A stretch of DNA of 64,000 nucleotides, taken from assembly GCF_034424315.1 (NCBI RefSeq), contig NZ_CP139972.1, forward strand, positions 1,488,001 to 1,552,000. The letters are read 5' to 3'. The translations under genes and the position numbers were made by a program. This DNA comes from Chitinophaga sancti (GTDB lineage Bacteria; Bacteroidota; Bacteroidia; Chitinophagales; Chitinophagaceae). The first letter of the stretch is position 1, and each line of letters begins with the position of its first letter. This document shows, piece by piece, positions 18,434 through 27,578 of the stretch. The notes below the pieces were generated by a model. It worked only from the letters and a program-made list of their open reading frames with translations. It did not search any database and was not told the origin of the DNA.

Positions 18434-20716
18434 ATGAAAAAACTGGTACTGGTCCTTTTGGTCATTACTTCTGCCCGCCTCTCGAATGCACAGCAGCAGA
18501 ACACGACCAAAATGGACACATTCATCACTCAGCTGATGAAGAAAATGACTTTGGAAGAAAAAATTGGGCAGCTCAATCTCCCGAGCGAAGGTGACATTAT
18601 TACAGGTCTTGGAACTAACGACAACATCAAGGGAAAGATTAAAAAAGGCCAGGTAGGTGGCATGTTCAATATTAAAGGAGTAGAAAAGATCCGGGAAATC
18701 CAGCGCGTGGCTGTGGAAGAAAGCCGTATGAAAATCCCTTTATTATTCGGTATGGATGTGATTCACGGTTACGAAACAGTATTCCCCATTCCTTTAGGAC
18801 TTGCCTGTTCCTGGGATCTTGCCGGCATTGAGAAAACTGCGCAGATAGCGGCCAAAGAAGCCAGTGCTGATGGGATCAGCTGGACCTTTAGCCCGATGGT
18901 GGACATCGCACGTGACCCCAGGTGGGGCCGGGTATCCGAAGGCAGTGGTGAAGACCCCTTTCTGGGCGGACAAGTAGCCAAAGCAATGGTCAGGGGCTAC
19001 CAGGGAAAGGATAACAGTTTTTCATCCAACACCAATATAATGGCCTGTGTGAAGCATTTTGCATTATATGGTGCCGGGGAAGCCGGAAGGGATTATAATA
19101 CCGTTGACATGAGCCATATCCGCATGTACAATGAATACCTGTATCCGTATAAGGCAGCTGTTGAACAGGGCGTGGGAAGCGTAATGGCTTCTTTCAACGT
19201 CGTAGATGGCGTGCCTTCTCATGCCAATAAATGGCTGCTGACCGAGGTGCTGAGAAATCAATGGGACTTTAAGGGCTTTACAGTTGCTGACTATGGAGGC
19301 ATCGGTGAATTGATCACGCACGGCTTGGGAGACCATCAAACGGTGTCTGCCCTGGCATTAAAAGCGGGCCTGGATATGGATATGGTTAGCGAAGGTTACA
19401 ACAACACCTTATTAAAGTCTTTAGCCGAAGGAAAAGTTACGGAAGAAGATATTAACAACGCGTGCAGGAGAATGCTGGAAGCTAAATACAAGCTCGGATT
19501 ATTTGATAATCCTTATAAATACCTCGACAAAACCCGGGCAAAAAAAGACATTTATACAAAAGAAAACCGTGATTACGCCCGTAAAATTGCATCAGAAAGC
19601 TTTGTACTGCTGAAGAACAATAACAATATTCTTCCGCTAGATAAAAAGAAAACCATTGCCGTAATAGGTCCATTGGCCAGTACCAAATCAAATATGGTAG
19701 GAACATGGAGTGTTGCTGCAAAACTGGATAAACCCCTTACCCTGATTGAGGGCTTACAGGATGTTGCAGGCAGCAATGCGAAGATCCTTTACGCAAAAGG
19801 TACTAACCTGATGAGCAGCCCCCAGATGCAAAAGGACGCGACCATGTTTGGGAGGGATATCCCCTGGGACGACCGCACTGAAGAGCAATTAACAAAAGAA
19901 GCCCTGGACATTGCAGCGCAGGCAGATGTGATCATTGCTGCCATGGGAGAAGCTTCAGAAATGAGCGGCGAATCAAGTAGCCGTACAGACATTGGCATCC
20001 CTGACATCCAGAAGCAATTGCTGAAAAAACTGGTAGCAACCGGAAAACCGGTGGTATTGGTGCTTTTTGCCGGACGACCTATGACGCTTGTATGGGAAAA
20101 TGAAAATGTTCCTGCCATCCTGAATGTTTGGTTTGGCGGAAGTGAAGCAGCCCAGGCCATTGCTGACGTAGTGTATGGCGTAGTCAACCCAAGCGGAAAG
20201 CTTGTTTCTACATTTCCACGCAGCGTTGCGCAGATCCCTGTTTATTACAACCACCTGAGTACCGGACGACCTGCATCTGATCAAGGTTTTGAAAAGTTCA
20301 GGAGCAATTATATGGACGAGAAGAACGCTCCCCTTTATCCTTTCGGTTATGGCCTGAGCTATACCCAGTTCCAATATAGCAGCATTACGCTGGACAAAAA
20401 GGTGATGGATAAGAGCGGCACGATCACCGCAACGGTAACTGTAAAAAATACGGGTACACGGGATGGTGCAGAAACCGTACAGTTATATACCAGGGACCTG
20501 GTAGCAAGCGTTTCCCGACCTGTTAAAGAACTCAAAGGATTTGAAAAGATCTGGCTGAAAGCAGGAGAATCCAAAACAGTAAGCTTTACAATTAACAATG
20601 AACTCCTGAAGTTCTATAATTCAGAGCTGAAACATGACAGCGAAGCAGGCGATTTCGAGATCATGATTGGAACAAACAGTGACAATGTACAAAAAGAAAC
20701 AATCACGTTAAAGTAA
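18434..20716 (+). CDS. bglX: GH3 beta-glucosidase (BglX type)
   Basis: 760 residues, exported (signal MKKLVLVLLVITSARLSNAQ). The ATG at 18434 is preferred over an in-frame TTG at 18398. N-terminal (beta/alpha)8 domain, an alpha/beta sandwich domain and a C-terminal fibronectin-III-like domain (about 665-750) follow the BglX plan. The catalytic nucleophile should be Asp286 in GFTVADYGG; the substrate-binding KHFALYGAGEAGRDYN region is intact. It hydrolyses terminal beta-linked glucose, or a related sugar, from oligosaccharides in the periplasm. Its TAA stop overlaps the ATG of the next GH3 gene. Confidence 0.93.
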   Translation: MKKLVLVLLVITSARLSNAQQQNTTKMDTFITQLMKKMTLEEKIGQLNLPSEGDIITGLGTNDNIKGKIKKGQVGGMFNIKGVEKIREIQRVAVEESRMKIPLLFGMDVIHGYETVFPIPLGLACSWDLAGIEKTAQIAAKEASADGISWTFSPMVDIARDPRWGRVSEGSGEDPFLGGQVAKAMVRGYQGKDNSFSSNTNIMACVKHFALYGAGEAGRDYNTVDMSHIRMYNEYLYPYKAAVEQGVGSVMASFNVVDGVPSHANKWLLTEVLRNQWDFKGFTVADYGGIGELITHGLGDHQTVSALALKAGLDMDMVSEGYNNTLLKSLAEGKVTEEDINNACRRMLEAKYKLGLFDNPYKYLDKTRAKKDIYTKENRDYARKIASESFVLLKNNNNILPLDKKKTIAVIGPLASTKSNMVGTWSVAAKLDKPLTLIEGLQDVAGSNAKILYAKGTNLMSSPQMQKDATMFGRDIPWDDRTEEQLTKEALDIAAQADVIIAAMGEASEMSGESSSRTDIGIPDIQKQLLKKLVATGKPVVLVLFAGRPMTLVWENENVPAILNVWFGGSEAAQAIADVVYGVVNPSGKLVSTFPRSVAQIPVYYNHLSTGRPASDQGFEKFRSNYMDEKNAPLYPFGYGLSYTQFQYSSITLDKKVMDKSGTITATVTVKNTGTRDGAETVQLYTRDLVASVSRPVKELKGFEKIWLKAGESKTVSFTINNELLKFYNSELKHDSEAGDFEIMIGTNSDNVQKETITLK

Positions 20717-22932
20717 TGAAAATGAGCAAAAAAATAAACCTCATAGGGCTTTTATTCCTCGTTATAAGTACCGTAAAAGCACAGAATATCCCGGTATACC
20801 AGGACGATTCCAAACCACTTGAACAGCGGGTGGAAGATGCATTGTCCCGCATGACCGTTGAAGAAAAAATAGCCATGCTCCATGCACAGTCAAAATTCAG
20901 CTCTACCGGGGTGCCACGTTTAGGTATTCCTGAAATCTGGACAGACGATGGACCACACGGGGTTCGTCCGGAAGTACTCTGGGATGAATGGAGCCAGGCT
21001 GGCTGGACGAACGATTCTGTAATCGCATTCCCTGCCCTTACCGCCCTTGCCGCAACCTGGAACAAGGATATGTCATCACTCTATGGTAAATCACTGGGCG
21101 AAGAAGCCCGTTACCGTAAAAAGGATGTCATTCTCGGACCCGGGGTCAATATCTACAGGACTCCACTCAACGGGCGCAATTTTGAATACTTTGGTGAAGA
21201 TCCTTTCCTTGCCTCACAAATGGTCGTGCCTTACATCAAGGGTGTTCAATCAAACGGTGTTGCCACCAGCGTAAAACACTTTGCGCTTAACAACCTGGAA
21301 ACCAACCGGAGTGGATACAATGTAAATGTAGATGACCGTGCACTCTATGAAATTTACCTTCCAGCCTTTAAAGCTGCTGTGACAGAAGGAGATTCATGGA
21401 CGATAATGGGATCATATAATAAATATAAAGAACAGCATGCTTGTCATAATAAGTACTTGCTGGTAGACATCCTGCGTAAAGAGTGGGGCTACAAAGGAGT
21501 TGTGGTATCCGATTGGGGCGGCGCTCACGATACCAAAGAAGCTATTTACAATGGCCTTGACATTGAGTTCGGTACCTGGACAGACGGTCTTGCCAGTGGC
21601 CTGAGCAATGCCTACGATAATTACTACCTTGGAGTACCTTATCTGAAATTGATCCGCTCCGGAGAAGTGGGCACAAAGGAACTGGACGAAAAAGTAAGAC
21701 ATATCCTGCTCCTCGCCTTCCGCACGAACATGAACAGGAATAAACCCTGGGGCTCACTTGGTACCAAAGAACATGCGGATGCAGGACGCAAAATCGGCGA
21801 AGAAGGCATCGTGCTTTTGAAGAACAATAATAACCTCTTACCAATAGACCTCACCAAAACAAAGAAAATTGCTGTAATAGGTGAGAATGCAATTAAAATG
21901 ATGACAGTGGGAGGCGGTAGCTCTTCCCTGAAAGCGAAATACGAAGTATTGCCTTTGGACGGGATTAAGAAACGCGCAGGAAAAGATGCAGAAATCGTTT
22001 ATGCAAGAGGTTATGTTGGTGATTCAACCGGCGAATACAATGGTGTGGTATCCGGACAGAACCTGAAAGACCGCAGATCTCCTGAAGAGCTTAGCAGCGA
22101 AGCCATCAAAATCGCAAAGGATGCCGACCTGGTTATATTTATAGGAGGACTTAACAAAAGTGATTTCCAGGATTGCGAAGGGAACGACCGTAAAGAGTAT
22201 GGTCTGCCTTACAAACAGGATGAACTGATACAACAATTGGCAAAAGCCAACAAGAACCTGGTGTATATTAATATTTCAGGCAATGCGGTTGCCATGCCAT
22301 GGATCAATGAGGTGCCGGCAATATTGCAGGGATGGTATTTGGGAACAGAATCCGGCAATGCACTGGCTGCAGTTTTGTTTGGAGACGTGAACCCTTCCGG
22401 TAAACTGCCGTTTACATTCCCGGTTAAGCTTACAGACAATGGCGCCCATGCGCTGAGCGAATATAAAGGCGGTGATGAGATCAATTACAATGAAGGCATC
22501 TTTGTAGGATACCGCTATGCGGACAAGCAAAAGATAAAGCCTTTATTCTCTTTTGGATACGGGTTAAGTTATACTACCTTCCAATATGGAAAGCTGACAG
22601 CCGACAAGAAGCAGCTTACACCAGCGGAAACCATCACTTTTTCAATACCGGTAAAGAATATTGGGAAAAAGGATGGGGCAGAAATTGTTCAGCTGTACAT
22701 CAGTGATGAAAAATCATCCCTGCCAAGACCTGTAAAGGAACTGAAAGGGTTTGAAAAGGTATATCTTAAAGCGGGAGAAGAAAAAGTAGTGACTATTACA
22801 ATTGATCGGTCCGCGCTGAGTTTCTTTGATGATAAGAAGCATGAATGGGTGGCAGAGCCAGGTGCTTTTAAAGCATTGGTAGGAGCATCATCAACTGATA
22901 TTAAAAGTGTAGTGGAGTTTAGCTTACAATAG
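20716..22932 (+). CDS. GH3 family glycosidase (second of tandem pair)
   Basis: 738 residues with a signal peptide (MKMSKKINLIGLLFLVISTVKAQ). It is a different GH3 subgroup from its neighbour: the N-terminal half carries GVNIYRTPLNGRNFEYFGED and the nucleophile Asp266 in VVVSDWGGAHDT. A C-terminal fibronectin-III-like domain (PRPVKELKGFEKVYLKAGEE) is present. The start overlaps the previous stop as TAATG, which implies translational coupling and roughly equal expression of the two enzymes; the third codon (ATG) is an alternative start. Likely an exo-acting beta-glucosidase or related enzyme; the exact sugar cannot be read from the sequence. Confidence 0.92.
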   Translation: MKMSKKINLIGLLFLVISTVKAQNIPVYQDDSKPLEQRVEDALSRMTVEEKIAMLHAQSKFSSTGVPRLGIPEIWTDDGPHGVRPEVLWDEWSQAGWTNDSVIAFPALTALAATWNKDMSSLYGKSLGEEARYRKKDVILGPGVNIYRTPLNGRNFEYFGEDPFLASQMVVPYIKGVQSNGVATSVKHFALNNLETNRSGYNVNVDDRALYEIYLPAFKAAVTEGDSWTIMGSYNKYKEQHACHNKYLLVDILRKEWGYKGVVVSDWGGAHDTKEAIYNGLDIEFGTWTDGLASGLSNAYDNYYLGVPYLKLIRSGEVGTKELDEKVRHILLLAFRTNMNRNKPWGSLGTKEHADAGRKIGEEGIVLLKNNNNLLPIDLTKTKKIAVIGENAIKMMTVGGGSSSLKAKYEVLPLDGIKKRAGKDAEIVYARGYVGDSTGEYNGVVSGQNLKDRRSPEELSSEAIKIAKDADLVIFIGGLNKSDFQDCEGNDRKEYGLPYKQDELIQQLAKANKNLVYINISGNAVAMPWINEVPAILQGWYLGTESGNALAAVLFGDVNPSGKLPFTFPVKLTDNGAHALSEYKGGDEINYNEGIFVGYRYADKQKIKPLFSFGYGLSYTTFQYGKLTADKKQLTPAETITFSIPVKNIGKKDGAEIVQLYISDEKSSLPRPVKELKGFEKVYLKAGEEKVVTITIDRSALSFFDDKKHEWVAEPGAFKALVGASSTDIKSVVEFSLQ

Positions 22933-22950
22933 GCTAATGCACTACCTGAA

Positions 22951-22988
22951 AAAAATGAGATCGCAGCAATGTGATCTCATTTTTTTTA
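22951..22988 (+). terminator. Intrinsic terminator after the GH3 pair
   Basis: Stem AAATGAGATC paired with GATCTCATTT around a 10-base loop, running into a tract of about eight T residues 18 bp after the stop codon. Because the left arm is A-rich it may also work on the minus strand. Confidence 0.88.
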
Positions 22989-23171
22989 CGCCACTTTAAA
23001 CAATAAAATCCCCCAATCACCCACCCTGTCTACTATTACAAGTAATATTCCCCCTCAAAAAATGCCGTAAATTGCTCTCCATAAAGGGAAACCAATCTAT
23101 TAATTCCATGCTGCACCACTCTACCTGTCAGCCTGGAAAATGTAGCATTTCTTCAAAAAAATAACCCAAAA

Positions 23172-24278
23172 ATGAAAACTACAATCTCTCTGATTGTTTG
23201 TGGGGTGGCCTTTGTCCTGTACTGTTGTTCTTGCCAAAAGAATACTGACAGCAACCCTCCCTCAACGAACCCCAGCTCACAAAAAGTAATGGTAAGCCTC
23301 CGGCCCGGAGGTGAATTTAGTGTCGATCAGTCTGCAGGAGAGATCGATCCCTCTGCAGGAAAGATCGCTTCAACTCCCAAAATGTTAAACGGCGGTATGA
23401 TTGCCAAAACACTACGGGATAGCACCTACTATTCTGTAGAAATATGGAATGGTACTACTAAGTATGCCCTCGGTATCTTCGACAACCCCGACTCCATTCA
23501 TTTCCTGCTCGATCCTGCCTATACCTACAGGGTTAGGCTGATCGTATTGCAAAAAGGAACCGGGCATGGATTTTACCATGATTTTTATGAATGGGGAGAT
23601 ACCTATGGCAATCCACAGGATAACGGCAAACCCCTGTTCTACTATCCCATTGGTGGCATCCTGCAAAACCATATGGATTACGCGCCCAATATTCCAAACT
23701 TTGCTTATGGATTTGGGGAAAATGGTACCGATTATCAAACCTTTACCAGCGATAGCACCGGCCAGATCATCACCCAGCCCTTAGGCGAGGCCACTACCTA
23801 TGGCGGAGAAGTAAAAGCTTACACCGTCGACCCCTCCCACCCCAGTATCACCATTCCTATGCGCCGGCTGGTATTTGGTATTAAATACACCTGCCCCCAG
23901 CTCACACAGGGAAGGTTGGTCGTCACATTCGGTTATCCCAATTATTTACCCGGGAAAGTATTGTATCCAAACACGATCGACCATGCACTGGGCATTTATT
24001 CTGCCGTGGAATTCCTGGGAGCAGATACCTTAGCGAGGGGTAGCGGCACCATTGGCACCTACGATATCATTGCGGGTATCAAATGGGAATTGCCTGATGG
24101 CCGGACTTACGATATCGGAAGTAGCGCGACCACACTCCCTACGCCTGGCAGGAACCAGCTCCTCAACGTGCATATTACACTGCCCGTACTGGACAGCAGT
24201 GCCACATCAGGCAATAGTTCGCTAAGCCTGAAATATTCAACTACATCCTGGTCAACTAATACTCCCATCAGATTCTAA
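23172..24278 (+). CDS. Hypothetical lipoprotein, first of a paralogous pair
   Basis: 368 residues with a lipoprotein signal; the most likely lipidated residue is Cys21 (CCSC region). A low-complexity Ser/Pro/Asn linker follows. I do not recognise a named family. Blocks shared with the next gene are YALGIFDNPDSI, a GTGHGF segment, PIGGILQNHMDYAPN and RRLVFGIKY, in the same order and spacing. The last block is reminiscent of fimbrillin-like (FimA/Mfa) surface proteins, whose N-domain has such a strand, so a surface or fimbria-related role is possible but unproven. The gene ends three bases before its paralogue starts. Confidence 0.7.
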   Translation: MKTTISLIVCGVAFVLYCCSCQKNTDSNPPSTNPSSQKVMVSLRPGGEFSVDQSAGEIDPSAGKIASTPKMLNGGMIAKTLRDSTYYSVEIWNGTTKYALGIFDNPDSIHFLLDPAYTYRVRLIVLQKGTGHGFYHDFYEWGDTYGNPQDNGKPLFYYPIGGILQNHMDYAPNIPNFAYGFGENGTDYQTFTSDSTGQIITQPLGEATTYGGEVKAYTVDPSHPSITIPMRRLVFGIKYTCPQLTQGRLVVTFGYPNYLPGKVLYPNTIDHALGIYSAVEFLGADTLARGSGTIGTYDIIAGIKWELPDGRTYDIGSSATTLPTPGRNQLLNVHITLPVLDSSATSGNSSLSLKYSTTSWSTNTPIRF

Positions 24279-24281
24279 GCA

Positions 24282-25247
24282 ATGTTCTTTATGAAAAATT
24301 ACCTGATCATACTGGTAGCCTTTTTTGTATCCTGTAAAAGAGATGCTACCACAACGCCCACTCCCCCCACTAATGCTGAAAAAGTGACCATACACTTACA
24401 GCTACATGGAGACATCTCTACCAGCATTGGTGATCTTCGTAAATCATGGATCGCCGCCAGATCAGCCTATGATAGCACTATTTACGGTGTGAATATCAGA
24501 ACAGGCCATGGCACGTTATACGCACAGGGATTATTTGACAACACTGACAGCATCAGTATCGAGCTGCTGAAAGACAGTTCCTATATCGTCAATGTAGCAG
24601 CCATCAAAAGAGGTAGCGGCCTGGGATTGTGGTGGCAACTGGCTACAAATGGGTATAAGGAATATGCATATCCTATACATCGCAGACTCCAGGATCGTAT
24701 GTTATATGCTACGAACGAAACGATGGAAACAGGGTTCATCGACTCCCTGAACAATATGAGTATCGTCACAGATACCCTGGCTAACACCTTTGCTAAATAT
24801 CCATTATCAGAAGCCGATACTTATTTCGGCAGCACCAATTACACTGCCCGTGATGCAAACAATACGACCATCAGTTTACAATTAAAAAGACTGGCTTTTG
24901 CAATCCGCTACGATGTTCACAACCTCACCAGCGGATATTTACAAGCCACCTATGCCGGGCAAATAAGGCCCGATACATTGCGAACCAACGATACGCTTCC
25001 CATCCGGATCTACACCGCTGATCTTTTCAGAACACAGGATTCTATTCCGGGAGCACAGCTACAGGTCACACTTACCTGGATAAAAGGGAATGGGAATGCA
25101 GTTGTTTTAGGCACGAAACCTGTCCGGCCCAAACGCAGTTCGCTGACGGCAATCTCTGTTTATTTGAATACAGATTCGTTGAATGTAAGCCCTAACTTTC
25201 AGTTGACAGATACTACCTGGACTGGAACAACAGATTTTGATTTTTAA
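24282..25247 (+). CDS. Hypothetical lipoprotein, second of a paralogous pair
   Basis: 321 residues. Lipobox AFFVSC with Cys18 from the first ATG; the second ATG at 24291 gives a more typical signal (MKNYLIILVAFFVSC) and may be the true start. The fold matches the preceding gene: YAQGLFDNTDSI, GSGLGL, PIHRRLQDRMLYATN, EADTYFG and KRLAFAIRY occur in order. It is shorter mainly because the N-terminal linker is reduced. The function is unknown; tandem duplication followed by divergence is the likely origin. A strong hairpin follows at once. Confidence 0.7.
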   Translation: MFFMKNYLIILVAFFVSCKRDATTTPTPPTNAEKVTIHLQLHGDISTSIGDLRKSWIAARSAYDSTIYGVNIRTGHGTLYAQGLFDNTDSISIELLKDSSYIVNVAAIKRGSGLGLWWQLATNGYKEYAYPIHRRLQDRMLYATNETMETGFIDSLNNMSIVTDTLANTFAKYPLSEADTYFGSTNYTARDANNTTISLQLKRLAFAIRYDVHNLTSGYLQATYAGQIRPDTLRTNDTLPIRIYTADLFRTQDSIPGAQLQVTLTWIKGNGNAVVLGTKPVRPKRSSLTAISVYLNTDSLNVSPNFQLTDTTWTGTTDFDF

Positions 25248-25253
25248 AGACTA

Positions 25254-25294
25254 CCAGGGGCTATCACCAACAAGTAGATGATGATAGCCCCTGG
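25254..25294 (+). terminator. Strong hairpin after the lipoprotein pair
   Basis: Perfect 13-bp stem CCAGGGGCTATCA / TGATAGCCCCTGG with a 15-base loop, 6 bp after the stop codon. There is no T tract, so it may act as a transcript-stabilising 3' end or a Rho-assisted stop rather than a classic terminator. Confidence 0.6.
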
Positions 25295-25302
25295 CTAAAG
25301 GC

Positions 25303-25375
25303 TAGAACTCATTTCATAAATAGGTATTCCCAACTGATAATCAATACATAAATAGTAATTATGAAATGAGTTCTA
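25303..25375 (+). repeat. Dispersed 73-bp palindromic repeat, copy 2
   Basis: The best-preserved copy: 17-bp ends TAGAACTCATTTCATAA and TTATGAAATGAGTTCTA are perfect complements around a 39-base middle. It lies between the convergent ends of the lipoprotein and fucO genes. From here to 25562 I see nothing else apart from AT-rich sequence. Confidence 0.9.
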
Positions 25376-25562
25376 TTTGATTGAATATTACACTAATCCT
25401 TTTTGAGGTAAATAATCTACATGATCAGCAGCATCATTTAAAAGCAGGTAATTATTTCCTGCAAAAATAAAGATCAACACTTTAAACAAGTTCCCCCCAG
25501 GCAATACCCCGGGAAAACCTATCAAAGCATTGATCATGTAAATTCAAAACTCCAATACAAAC

Positions 25563-26720
25563 CTAAAAAGCTGTATAATAAAGCGCTTCAATCTCCGCTA
25601 CAGAAGTATCCCTGGGATTCCCCCCTGTACACACATCCGCAAATGCCGCTTTCGCCAACATTGCTATATCCTCTTTTTTCACCCCGATCTCATTCAACCT
25701 TTGCGGAATATTAATACTTACTGACAAAGACTTTACTGCTTTAATAGCAGCATCAATACACTCCTGTTCATTTAACAATTCCGTGTTTACCCCCATTGCC
25801 TTTGCAATTCCCCTATATTTAGGAGCCGCTGCAGATACCGCATTATATTCCATTACAAATGGCAATAACAGGGAACAAGCCACGCCATGCGGTGTATCAT
25901 AAACAGCACTCAACGGATGCGCCATTGAATGTGCTATGCCCAACCCCACATTACTGAATCCCATACCCGCAATATATTGTGCAAGCGCCATCCCTTCCCG
26001 GTCAGCTTTGCTCGCGGGATGATTGACCGCTTTTTCAAGATGCGCATGAATCAATTCTATCGCCTTAATGGAAAACATATTAGACATCTCCCAGGCTCCC
26101 TTCGTAATATAAGATTCAATCGCATGGGTGAGCGCATCCAGACCTGTAGCTGCTGTAAGACTTTTCGGCATAGTATACATCAACTCGGGATCTACGAATG
26201 CAATCTCAGGCACATCGTTAGGATCCACACAAACCATCTTGCGTTTTTCCGCCGCATCTGTTATTACATAGTTAATGGTTACCTCCGCCGCAGTACCGGC
26301 AGTTGTGGGCAGGGCCATGATAAGTACTGACCGGTTCTTCGTATCTGCCACTCCTTCCAAAGACTTCACATCATAAAATGATGGGTTCTTTGCAATAATA
26401 CCCACACCTTTGGCTGTGTCTATCACTGAGCCGCCGCCAAGGGCAATGATGAAGTCTGCCCCTGAACTGTTAAATTTATCAACCCCAGCCTGCACGTTCT
26501 CAATTGTAGGATTAGCCTTAATATCATCAAAGACTTGATAAGGCATTCCAGCGCCCTCAAGAATTTTCTCTACCTCTTTGGCTACGCCAAATTTTACCAG
26601 GTCCTTATCCGTCATGAAGAAAGCTTTACTTAAGCCCCTGCGTTTGATTTCAGTGAGCATTTCATAACGGGCACCAGCTCCGTGATAGGAAGTTTCGTTT
26701 AAAACAATACGGTTTGCCAT
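25563..26720 (-). CDS. fucO: Lactaldehyde reductase (iron-containing alcohol dehydrogenase)
   Basis: 385 residues, the usual FucO length. It reduces L-lactaldehyde, made by rhamnulose-phosphate aldolase, to 1,2-propanediol with NADH. The NAD-binding motif LGGGSVIDTAKG is at about residues 94-105. The iron-binding Asp and His residues lie in TGLDALTHAIESYI (about 192-205) and HSMAHPLSAVYDTPHG (about 262-277). It is the last gene of the minus-strand rhamnose operon, 21 bp after rhaD. Lactaldehyde reduction recycles NADH when oxygen is short. Confidence 0.95.
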   Translation of the reverse strand: MANRIVLNETSYHGAGARYEMLTEIKRRGLSKAFFMTDKDLVKFGVAKEVEKILEGAGMPYQVFDDIKANPTIENVQAGVDKFNSSGADFIIALGGGSVIDTAKGVGIIAKNPSFYDVKSLEGVADTKNRSVLIMALPTTAGTAAEVTINYVITDAAEKRKMVCVDPNDVPEIAFVDPELMYTMPKSLTAATGLDALTHAIESYITKGAWEMSNMFSIKAIELIHAHLEKAVNHPASKADREGMALAQYIAGMGFSNVGLGIAHSMAHPLSAVYDTPHGVACSLLLPFVMEYNAVSAAAPKYRGIAKAMGVNTELLNEQECIDAAIKAVKSLSVSINIPQRLNEIGVKKEDIAMLAKAAFADVCTGGNPRDTSVAEIEALYYTAF

Positions 26721-26741
26721 ATTAGTAATATTTTAAAAAGT

Positions 26742-27551
26742 TTATTTAGGCAGGTTGAACTGATCTCTCAGCGCATCCATATCAGCCATTGTAGTACCTT
26801 CCGGTTCAAATCCCATAGCCTTTGCCGTCAGATAGATCTGGGCAGATTTAGACAGGGTGTCTACCATATCAAAAGCCTCCATGATATTTTCTCCTACCGC
26901 ACATACACCATGTTTTTCCCACATCACCACATCATATTCCTCCAGCTCTTTTACGGTTGCTGCAGCCAGCTTAAATGAGCTCGGCATCGCATAGGGAATG
27001 ATACCCACTCCACGCGGACAAAATGCCCTCGTTTCCGGGATCATACTCCATAACAGGTAAGTAAGTACGTCTTTTTCCAGGAAGGCCGGGTTATGCGTCA
27101 TTGCCACCAGATCAATAGGATGCGTATGCAATACCGCCCTGTAATTGGAACCCTTACCTACCAGGTAATTGTGCATTGATAAGTGTGAAGGCAATTCTGA
27201 GGTAGGGCTAACAGGTTGATCAGCAATAATGACATATGAACGTCCATCCTCACTAATACGTATAACTGATCCATTCTCCATGGGCCACCTGGCCAGGTCA
27301 CGCATCCGTTTGTTCGTACCCTTACAAAAGAAATATCCTCCCTTCAGGTGCTCCATCACCCTGCCTATCTGAACAGGTTCACTGATTGCAGGCATTTCCC
27401 TCATTTCAGCTGTCACCAGCTCTGTTATATTGATTGTAATGTTGCCGCCATTGCGCTCCGCCCATCCTTTCTGCCAGAGGTACCCTGCTACTTCAGCTAC
27501 ATCTCCGATTTGTTTTGCAATTACAGGGGAACATGCTAATATAGATTTCAT
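26742..27551 (-). CDS. rhaD: L-rhamnulose-1-phosphate aldolase
   Basis: 269-residue class II aldolase/adducin-fold enzyme that splits rhamnulose 1-phosphate into dihydroxyacetone phosphate and L-lactaldehyde. Zinc-binding histidines are visible in VLHTHPIDLVAM (about residues 140-151) and WEKHGVCAVG (about 210-220). NGGNITINITE near residue 40 matches the phosphate-binding NGGN segment. The neighbours supply its substrate and use its product. The length and domain plan are normal. Confidence 0.95.
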   Translation of the reverse strand: MKSILACSPVIAKQIGDVAEVAGYLWQKGWAERNGGNITINITELVTAEMREMPAISEPVQIGRVMEHLKGGYFFCKGTNKRMRDLARWPMENGSVIRISEDGRSYVIIADQPVSPTSELPSHLSMHNYLVGKGSNYRAVLHTHPIDLVAMTHNPAFLEKDVLTYLLWSMIPETRAFCPRGVGIIPYAMPSSFKLAAATVKELEEYDVVMWEKHGVCAVGENIMEAFDMVDTLSKSAQIYLTAKAMGFEPEGTTMADMDALRDQFNLPK

Positions 27552-27578
27552 CGTTTTTATTTTAATAGTAATTCAATA

